A stretch of DNA of 10,662 nt, from positions 1 to 10,662 of the forward strand of contig JALXER010000370.1 of the NCBI GenBank assembly GCA_027069385.1. Reading direction: 5' to 3'. Below are positions 5,301-10,662 of the stretch, piece after piece. Both the position numbers and the translations under genes were made by a program. Under the pieces are notes generated by a model. That model did not search any database. It worked only from the letters and a program-made list of their open reading frames with translations, and was not told the DNA's origin. How positions within the stretch are numbered: the stretch's first letter is position 1; every line of letters starts with the position of its first letter. The DNA is from Paracoccaceae bacterium. Its GTDB lineage: Bacteria > Pseudomonadota > Alphaproteobacteria > Rhodobacterales > Rhodobacteraceae.

Positions 5301-6767
5301 ATGCCACTTGCCCAAGACATGTTTTTTCTGGACCCGGGGTTTCAGGGGTCACTGCAATACCAGATCCGCCAGATCGTCGCTTCGGCGATCCTTGACGGGC
5401 GCTTTCAGCCGGGGGAAAAGCTGCCCTCGTCGCGCAAACTGGCCGAGCATCTGGGCATTTCGCGCATCACCGTTACGCTGGCCTATCACGAACTGGTGGC
5501 CGATGATTACATCTATTCCAACAACCGTTCGGGCTATTTCGTTTCGCCCACCGCGCCCACTGCGCCCTTGCCCAAAGAACTGGGTCAGGTCGAGCACGAC
5601 AAGGTAAAATGGGATCGGGTGATCAAGCGGCGCTATTCCGACGGCAAAAGCACCAACAAGGTGCCCAACTGGCGGCAATTCCGTTATCCGTTCATGTGCG
5701 GGCAGCCCGACCCGAGCCTGTTCAACCAGACCCATTGGCGGCTATGCGCGCTGCAAGCCCTTGGCAAAAAGGAATTTGATAGTCTGACTTCGGATTACGG
5801 CGTGCATGACGACCCCGAGTTGATCCGCTTTATCATGCGCCATACCCTGCCGCGCCGCGGTATTCTGGCCCGCCCCGAGCAAATTCTGGTCACAGTCGGG
5901 GCGCAGAATGCCATGTGGATTGCCGCGCAGATCCTGCTGGACCGCAACAGCACCGCCGCCTTTGAAAACCCCGGTTATCATGGTGTGCGCGAGGTGCTGC
6001 GCCATACCGGTTGCCAGATGGCGCCGATCGAAATTGACAAGCAGGGCCTGCCGCCCAAGCGCCTGCCCGATGATCTGGATGTGCTGTTCACCACGCCCTC
6101 GCACCAGTGCCCCACCATGGTGACCATGCCGATGAACCGGCGGCGCAAGCTGTTGCAACTGGCGCAGGCACGGGATTTCATGATTGTCGAGGATGACTAC
6201 GAATTCGAGATGAGCTTCCTCAAATCGCCCTCTCCGGCGCTGAAATCGCTGGATCAGAACGGGCGGGTAATCTATGTGGGCAGCTTTTCCAAATCGCTGT
6301 TTCCGGGGTTGCGGCTGGGCTTTATCGTGGGGTCGGAACCGCTGATCGAGCAGGCCCGCGCGCTGCGGCTGGCGATGCTGCGCCACCCGCCGGGGCATAT
6401 CCAGCGCACCACTGCCTATTTCATGGGGCTGGGCCATTATGACGCGATGATCAAGCGGATGCGCAACGTGTTTCAAAAGCGCCGCGCGGTGATGGATCAG
6501 GCGATCGGCAACAGCGCCATCAAGATTATCGGCAAGGCACGCTCGGGCGGGTCGAATTTCTGGGTCGAGGCGCCCGAGCATATCGACACCGAAATACTGG
6601 CGCAGAACCTGCTGGAGGACGGGGTGATTATCGAGTCGGGCGCGCCGTTTTTTGCCGGTGACGATTTTCCGCGCAACTTTTTCCGGTTGGCGTACAGCTC
6701 GATCCAGACCCAGCACATTCCGGCCGGAATCGACAAGATCAATCAGGCCATCGCAAAGCTTAGCTGA
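5301..6767 (+). CDS. MocR-subfamily GntR regulator with aminotransferase-like domain (TauR-like)
   Basis: A 488-residue transcription factor. Residues ~15-82 are a GntR winged helix-turn-helix, with the typical Pro-Gly-Glu-Lys-Leu-Pro-Ser-Ser-Arg stretch and a Ser-Arg-Ile-Thr-Val recognition helix. A linker of ~50 residues leads to a fold-type I aminotransferase-like domain (about 130-488). That domain contains Glu-Asp-Asp-Tyr at 297-300 and Ser-Phe-Ser-Lys-Ser-Leu-Phe-Pro-Gly with Lys331, the expected PLP-binding lysine. The PLP site looks complete, so ligand sensing through PLP or an external aldimine is plausible. Sequence around 297-318 resembles TauR, the taurine-responsive activator of Rhodobacter. 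It is transcribed divergently from the class III aminotransferase, the usual arrangement for a MocR protein and its target, and TauR-like boxes lie between them. Its 3' end overlaps the convergent pgm by 8 nt. Alternative identities are HpaR-like (hypotaurine) or a beta-alanine regulator. Confidence 0.92.
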   Translation: MPLAQDMFFLDPGFQGSLQYQIRQIVASAILDGRFQPGEKLPSSRKLAEHLGISRITVTLAYHELVADDYIYSNNRSGYFVSPTAPTAPLPKELGQVEHDKVKWDRVIKRRYSDGKSTNKVPNWRQFRYPFMCGQPDPSLFNQTHWRLCALQALGKKEFDSLTSDYGVHDDPELIRFIMRHTLPRRGILARPEQILVTVGAQNAMWIAAQILLDRNSTAAFENPGYHGVREVLRHTGCQMAPIEIDKQGLPPKRLPDDLDVLFTTPSHQCPTMVTMPMNRRRKLLQLAQARDFMIVEDDYEFEMSFLKSPSPALKSLDQNGRVIYVGSFSKSLFPGLRLGFIVGSEPLIEQARALRLAMLRHPPGHIQRTTAYFMGLGHYDAMIKRMRNVFQKRRAVMDQAIGNSAIKIIGKARSGGSNFWVEAPEHIDTEILAQNLLEDGVIIESGAPFFAGDDFPRNFFRLAYSSIQTQHIPAGIDKINQAIAKLS

Positions 6768-8358
6768 TGACATCCGGGGCGTCGCGTCCGGTGAATCCGG
6801 TCAGGCGAATCAGGGAATAGGTGGCGCTGGCCAGCGGTTGCAACGCCTGCGCGGGGTTCATATCCAGCCCCTTTGGCCCCGCAACCGGCCGTTCCAGATA
6901 CAAGCGCAGCGTCGCGCCGCTGGTGCCGGTGCCCGAAAGGCGTATCATCGCCCGTTCGCCGGTCTCAAACCGGATAATGACGCCCTGATTTTGCGCGACC
7001 GAGCCATCAACCGGATCGGTATAGGTGAAATCATCCGCCGATTTCACCGTCAGGCCCATGAAAGACTGGCCGCCAAGGCCGGACAGGTTTTCACGCAGCG
7101 CCCCGACCAGCGCATCGGCGGCGGCGCTGTCGATTTCCTCAAAATCGTGGCGGGCAAAATAGTGGCGGCCATAATCGCGCCAGTGCGCTTGCATGATTTC
7201 GGTCACCGGCTGGCGGCGTTTGGCCAAAAGCTCCAGCCATGCCAGCACCGCCCAGATACCGTCTTTTTCGCGCACATGGTCACCGCCGGTACCGGCGCTT
7301 TCCTCTCCGCAAATCGAAATCAGCCCCGCGTCGAGCAGGTTGCCAAAGTATTTCCAGCCCGTGGGCACCGCATAGGCCGGCACCCCGCGCGCCCGCGCCA
7401 CCGCATCCACCGCGCTGCTGGTCGGCATGGAGCGCGCCACGCCGACAAGCCCCGGCATATGGGCCGCCAACACCGCCAGACTGTCCGAAGGGCCAACGTA
7501 AATACCGCGCCCGACGATCATATTGCGGTCTCCGTCACCGTCCGAGGCCGCGCCGAAATCGGGCGCGTCATCGCCAAACATCCGCTCCATCAGGCCCCGC
7601 GCCCAGACCGGATTCGGGTCGGGATGACCACCGCCAAAATCGGGCAGCGGCACCGCATGGATCACCGAGCCAGCGGCCGCGCCCAGCTCTCCCTCGAAAA
7701 TCGCCCGGGCATAGGGGCCGGTCACCGCGTGCATCGCGTCAAAACAAAGGGTGAAACCGCCCTGAAACATCGCCCGTATCGCGTCGAAATCAAACAGGGA
7801 ACGCATCAGCGCCGCGTAATCCTCTACCGGATCAACCACGCATATCCGCATGTCACCCAGCATCGTTTCTCCGATCCTGTCCGGAGCGGGGGCCGGTTGG
7901 CCGGTTATGCGATACTCCGACACTTCTTTGGTGCGGGCATAGATCGCATCGGTCACCGCGTCGGGCACCGGCCCGCCATTGGCGCCGTTGAACTTGACTC
8001 CGAAATCCCCGTCCGGCCCCGCCGGATTATGGCTGGCCGACAGGATAATCCCGCCATCCAGCCCGTGTTTGCGGATCAGGTGGCTGGCGGCGGGGGTGGA
8101 CATCAACCCGTTCTGGCCGACGATCACCTGTTCAACCCCGTTGGCCGCCGCCATGCGCAGGATCTGCGCAATCGCGGCATCGTTAAAAGTGCGCCCGTCA
8201 CCGCCCAGCAGCATCCGCCTGACCGGCACCGCGTTGAATATCGACTGGATATAGGCCTCCAGATAGTCGGGCTGCATGAAATGCACAGTCTTTTTGCGCA
8301 GCCCCGAAGTGCCCGGTTTCTGGTCGTCAAACGCCCGAATGCTGACGGTTTTGATCAT
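6760..8358 (-). CDS. pgm: Phosphoglucomutase (alpha-D-glucose phosphate-specific)
   Basis: A 532-residue member of the alpha-D-phosphohexomutase superfamily, close in length to bacterial Pgm. All four active-site loops are visible. They are Ser-Ala-Ser-His-Asn-Pro at 107-112 with phospho-acceptor Ser109, the Mg2+ loop Asp-Gly-Asp-Gly-Asp at 273-277, the sugar-binding Gly-Glu-Glu-Ser-Ala-Gly at 351-356, and the phosphate-binding Arg-Leu-Ser-Gly-Thr-Gly-Thr near the C-terminus. It interconverts glucose 1-phosphate and glucose 6-phosphate in the cytoplasm, linking glycolysis to glycogen, UDP-glucose and surface polysaccharides. The start at 8358 is chosen over the ATG at 8385 because AAGGGGG lies 5 nt upstream and the protein then begins Met-Ile-Lys-Thr-Val, as usual. 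It is the last gene of the operon with the HAD protein and the permeases. That context is unexpected, since Pgm more often accompanies glycogen genes. Confidence 0.95.
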   Translation of the reverse strand: MIKTVSIRAFDDQKPGTSGLRKKTVHFMQPDYLEAYIQSIFNAVPVRRMLLGGDGRTFNDAAIAQILRMAAANGVEQVIVGQNGLMSTPAASHLIRKHGLDGGIILSASHNPAGPDGDFGVKFNGANGGPVPDAVTDAIYARTKEVSEYRITGQPAPAPDRIGETMLGDMRICVVDPVEDYAALMRSLFDFDAIRAMFQGGFTLCFDAMHAVTGPYARAIFEGELGAAAGSVIHAVPLPDFGGGHPDPNPVWARGLMERMFGDDAPDFGAASDGDGDRNMIVGRGIYVGPSDSLAVLAAHMPGLVGVARSMPTSSAVDAVARARGVPAYAVPTGWKYFGNLLDAGLISICGEESAGTGGDHVREKDGIWAVLAWLELLAKRRQPVTEIMQAHWRDYGRHYFARHDFEEIDSAAADALVGALRENLSGLGGQSFMGLTVKSADDFTYTDPVDGSVAQNQGVIIRFETGERAMIRLSGTGTSGATLRLYLERPVAGPKGLDMNPAQALQPLASATYSLIRLTGFTGRDAPDVIS

Positions 8359-8363
8359 GCATG

Positions 8364-8370
8364 CCCCCTT
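8364..8370 (-). promoter_or_regulatory. pgm: Shine-Dalgarno of pgm overlapping the stop codon of the HAD gene
   Basis: AAGGGGG on the - strand lies 5 nt before the pgm ATG (8356-8358). Its first two bases are the last two of the HAD gene's TAA stop (8369-8371). Terminating ribosomes therefore cover the pgm binding site, so translational coupling is likely. It also decides the pgm start. Confidence 0.75.
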
Positions 8371-9262
8371 AGGTGGTCGGGGCAATGAAATCCGGCCGAA
8401 TCCCCGATTGCCGTATATAGCCCGATATATCTTTACCTTTAAATAACCCGTGATCCTCTATCAACAGGGTAGAGAACCCCGCCGCCGCCCCGCCCAGAAT
8501 ATCGGTGTGCAGGGTATCGCCCACCATCAGCACGCGGGCACCGGTCGGAATGCGGCGTTTGGCCAGATCGAAAATACCGGCATACGGCTTGCCAGTATAG
8601 CGCGGCACAATGCCGGTATCGCGCGCCAGCCAGTGCGCGTACAGCCCCGGTTGCAGGTTGAACCCGTGTTCGTAAGGCGCAACCAGATCGGGGTTGCCGA
8701 CCAGCACCGGCCGGTGCGGATTGGCGCGCAGGCTATCCACCAGCAGCGCCTGACGGGAGTCATTCCATATTTGCGACCCGAGCAACAAAAACCCGCCCGC
8801 CCGATCATAGGTTTCGGGGTCATCCGCCAGCAGGTCAAACCGCACTCCCAGCCCGTCGAAAAGCGGCGCTTGCGGGGCCATACCGGCCCAGTTGATCGGC
8901 GGCATTCCCGCCAGTTGCGCGGCCAGCGCATCACGGCTGGAAATCACATCGACAGGGGCAAATTCGAACCCGTAGTCGCGATACTTGTCAACCCGGGTCG
9001 AGGTCGGAAAGCTGGCACCGTTGGTCAGCACCATCACCTGCTTGCCAGCTTCCTGCAAGGCCGCCACCCGCGCCGTTGCGCCGGGAACCGGGGTATCGCC
9101 GACATTCATCACCCCGAACGCATCGAGCAGGAACACATCGAACCGGTCGGCCAGATCACCCAGATCGGCGACGCGCTCGGAATGGTCGGGAAAGCGGGCG
9201 CGGGGCATGGCCTTGCGCGCCTGCTCGTACTGGTCAAAGGCCCAGTCGGTATCGCGGGGCAT
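8369..9262 (-). CDS. HAD-superfamily subclass IIA protein (NagD-like / TIGR01459-type)
   Basis: A 297-residue protein with the HAD core and a C2-type cap as in NagD and phosphoglycolate or pyridoxal phosphatases. Motif I is Leu-Leu-Asp47-Ala-Phe49-Gly-Val, motif II Leu-Thr80-Asn81-Gly, motif III Lys225 in Gly-Lys-Pro-Tyr, and motif IV Gly-Asp249-Thr-Leu-His-Thr-Asp254. Gly-Asn-Pro-Asp at 189-192 is typical of the IIA group. The nucleophile Asp47 is present, but position +2, normally the general acid/base Asp of phosphatases, is Phe. I recall that some TIGR01459-type proteins also lack that Asp, so this may be a family trait. Simple phosphomonoesterase activity is thus doubtful. The start at 9262 makes a TGATG overlap with the permease stop; the ATG at 9298 is less likely and has no ribosome site. 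Its position between a phosphonate-type importer and pgm suggests a role with phosphorylated or phosphonylated compounds, but the substrate is unknown. Confidence 0.85.
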   Translation of the reverse strand: MPRDTDWAFDQYEQARKAMPRARFPDHSERVADLGDLADRFDVFLLDAFGVMNVGDTPVPGATARVAALQEAGKQVMVLTNGASFPTSTRVDKYRDYGFEFAPVDVISSRDALAAQLAGMPPINWAGMAPQAPLFDGLGVRFDLLADDPETYDRAGGFLLLGSQIWNDSRQALLVDSLRANPHRPVLVGNPDLVAPYEHGFNLQPGLYAHWLARDTGIVPRYTGKPYAGIFDLAKRRIPTGARVLMVGDTLHTDILGGAAAGFSTLLIEDHGLFKGKDISGYIRQSGIRPDFIAPTT

Positions 9263-10077
9263 CAGATAATCGCACCGCGTACCTTGGCCGAGACCCATTC
9301 GGAAATCACCACCGCCACAAGGATAACCAGCAGAATCAGGCTAACCTGCGGCCAGCGGATCATATCCAGCGAGCCTTGCAGTTGCAGCCCGATACCGCCC
9401 GCGCCAACAATGCCCAGCACGGTGCTTTCGCGAATATTGATGTCCCAGCGGAACACCGCGATTCCGGCAAAAGCGGGCATGATCTGCGGCACGATGCCAT
9501 AGACCATCACCTGCCAGCGCTTGGCTCCGGTGGCGGTTATGGCCTCGACCTGCACCTTGTCGATTTCCTCGATAGCTTCGTAAAGCAGCTTGGCGCAAAA
9601 CCCGACAGAGCGGATAGAGATGGCGATCAGGCCGGCAAACACCCCCGGCCCGACGATCGACACCAGCAACAACGCCCAGATCAGCGAGTTGACCGAGCGG
9701 GTCGATACGATGATCAGCAGGGCGATGGGGCGCACGAACAGCATGCTTGGCGTGGTGTTGCGCGCCGCCATAAACGCCACAGGAACCGCCATTAACAGGG
9801 CTATCATGGTGCCAAGGGTTGCAATGTTGAGCGTATCCCAGATCGGCTTCCACAATTTGGAGATATAGTCCCATTTGGGCGGCATGGCCCTGCCGCCGAT
9901 ATCGGCCATGATCCGCGGAGAATCCCAGAAATATTCCCATGTGGTCTGGTCGGAAATCTGTTTCCACGCAATCACAAAAGCCAGCGCCCCGAAAAACCAC
10001 ATGGCCCAGCGCAACAATTGTTTGTTCCGGTCGCGAACCTGCCAGACCTTCAGGTCACCTTTGTCAATCATCGGCAT
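9262..10077 (-). CDS. phnE: Phosphonate-family ABC transporter permease (PhnE), second of a tandem pair
   Basis: A 271-residue inner-membrane permease. It has one N-terminal membrane helix (about 21-39), a periplasmic stretch with several Trp (about 40-80), then further helices from ~83 to 262. The EAA loop that contacts the ATPase is seen at ~178-197 (Glu-Ala-Ile-Thr-Ala-Thr-Gly-Ala). It is followed by the PhnE-typical Asp-Ile-Asn-Ile-Arg-Glu-Ser and Gly-Ala-Gly-Gly-Ile-Gly at ~212-230. It would form the membrane channel of a PhnCDE importer together with the preceding permease; the ATPase and binding protein are presumably to the right of the window. It begins 1 nt after the stop of the first permease, with AGAGGA 9 nt upstream of the ATG, and its stop overlaps the HAD start. 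Known substrates of this family are phosphonates, phosphite and some organophosphates; sequence alone does not choose. Confidence 0.9.
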   Translation of the reverse strand: MPMIDKGDLKVWQVRDRNKQLLRWAMWFFGALAFVIAWKQISDQTTWEYFWDSPRIMADIGGRAMPPKWDYISKLWKPIWDTLNIATLGTMIALLMAVPVAFMAARNTTPSMLFVRPIALLIIVSTRSVNSLIWALLLVSIVGPGVFAGLIAISIRSVGFCAKLLYEAIEEIDKVQVEAITATGAKRWQVMVYGIVPQIMPAFAGIAVFRWDINIRESTVLGIVGAGGIGLQLQGSLDMIRWPQVSLILLVILVAVVISEWVSAKVRGAII

Positions 10078-10078
10078 G

Positions 10079-10662
10079 TTATTTGATCCTCTCGCGGATT
10101 ATTCCTGACAGGTATTCCAACGACATCACCGTCACAATGATGATGATCAGAATAGCGGCAACCGAGTCGAACTCGTACCGGTCGAAGGCGGTGTTCAGCG
10201 TGGCACCGATCCCGCCCGCGCCAACCAGACCCAACACCGCGCTTTCACGAAAGTTGATGTCGAGCCGGTACATCGACAGGCCGATCAGGCGCGGCATGAC
10301 CTGCGGTTGCACCCCGAAATTGATCCATTGCAGCCAACTGGCTCCGGTGGATTTGACCGCCTCGGCGGGCACCTTGTTCATGTCCTCGATATCCTCGGCA
10401 AGCAATTTGGCCAGAAACCCGATGGTTGCAAAACTGAGGGTCAAAAAGCCGGCCAGCGGCCCAAAGCCGAAAATCGCAACAAACAGAATTGCCACGATTA
10501 TTTCATTGAGCGCCCGCGATACCGCCACGATCATCCGGCAGGCCAGATAAATCGGCAACGGCGCAATATTGCGCGCCGCCCCCAGCGCGATCGGTATGGA
10601 AATCGCGATACCCACAACGGTTGATGCAATGGTCATCAACACCGATTCGATCAGACCATTCC
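10079..10662 (-). CDS. phnE: Phosphonate-family ABC transporter permease (PhnE), first of a tandem pair, 5' end missing
   Basis: The visible 193 codons run open through the right edge of the window, so the start lies outside. The internal GTG at 10642 is not the start, because the reading frame and family similarity continue upstream of it. Hydrophobic helices occupy most of the fragment. The EAA loop (Glu-Ala-Val-Lys-Ser-Thr-Gly-Ala) and the Asp-Ile-Asn-Phe-Arg-Glu-Ser and Gly-Ala-Gly-Gly-Ile-Gly stretch parallel those of the next gene, marking the two as tandem paralogues. This phnE-phnE arrangement is common in alphaproteobacterial phosphonate transporter operons and implies a heterodimeric channel. 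The TAA stop is separated from the next ATG by a single base. Confidence 0.9.
   Translation of the reverse strand, partial: NGLIESVLMTIASTVVGIAISIPIALGAARNIAPLPIYLACRMIVAVSRALNEIIVAILFVAIFGFGPLAGFLTLSFATIGFLAKLLAEDIEDMNKVPAEAVKSTGASWLQWINFGVQPQVMPRLIGLSMYRLDINFRESAVLGLVGAGGIGATLNTAFDRYEFDSVAAILIIIIVTVMSLEYLSGIIRERIK

Noticed and set aside
5742..6773. 343-codon open frame on the - strand within the MocR-type regulator
   Set aside because: It is the antisense shadow of the regulator's aminotransferase-like domain, with low-complexity composition and no recognisable motif.
6652..8388. Very long open frame (578 codons) on the + strand opposite pgm
   Set aside because: The - strand frame has complete phosphoglucomutase active-site motifs. 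The + strand product is rich in Arg, His, Gln and Pro with no motif, as expected for the mirror frame of a GC-rich gene.
8369..9262. Calling the HAD protein phosphonoacetaldehyde hydrolase (PhnX)
   Set aside because: PhnX has a different cap class and motif I pattern. The Gly-Asn-Pro-Asp cap sequence and layout here are of the NagD-like IIA group; only the missing +2 Asp is shared.
8450..9502. 350-codon + strand open frame across the HAD and permease genes
   Set aside because: It spans the antisense of two well-supported genes and resembles neither a known fold nor a membrane protein.
10079..10642. GTG at 10642 as the start of the first permease
   Set aside because: The frame stays open to the window edge and the family needs an N-terminal membrane helix and periplasmic segment upstream, so this is an internal codon of a truncated gene.

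Overview
The window reads as a GC-rich alphaproteobacterial chromosome segment, most likely from the Rhodobacterales (Roseobacter/Rhodobacter group). This rests on the mitofilin-like gene overlapping hemY, the form of HemY with a C-terminal CxxC/CxxC knuckle, the TauR-like MocR regulator, and the dense, overlapping gene packing. No mobile element, RNA gene, CRISPR array or origin is visible. Nearly every base is coding.

Left part (1-3809, + strand): the 3' end of a Mic60/mitofilin-type inner-membrane coiled-coil protein, overlapped by hemY (two membrane helices, TPR-like helices, zinc-ribbon/rubredoxin-like end). Next comes an exported protein of unknown family. A perfect short inverted repeat covers its ribosome binding site. 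A strong hairpin at 3808-3850 closes this block and is shared with the convergent gene.

Middle part (3853-6767): a divergent pair. On the - strand is a class III omega-amino-acid:pyruvate-type aminotransferase. On the + strand is a MocR/TauR-like regulator (GntR helix-turn-helix fused to an aminotransferase-like domain). The intergenic region holds two directly repeated 10-mers. One equals, as I recall it, the TauR box of Rhodobacter capsulatus, and the other overlaps a plausible -35 of the aminotransferase promoter. The pair is therefore probably a substrate-responsive module for catabolism of an amine such as beta-alanine, hypotaurine, taurine or a related omega-amine.

Right part (6760-10662, - strand): an operon entering from beyond the right edge. 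It carries two tandem PhnE-type permeases of a phosphonate-family ABC importer, a HAD-IIA family protein, and phosphoglucomutase. The junctions are 1 nt apart, a 1-nt TGATG overlap, and a Shine-Dalgarno sequence that overlaps the preceding stop codon, so the genes are probably translationally coupled. The HAD protein has Phe where phosphatases have the second Asp of motif I.

No wholly new system can be claimed. The most unusual content is the phosphonate-importer/HAD/Pgm coupling with the altered HAD active site, and the TauR-box-like control region.
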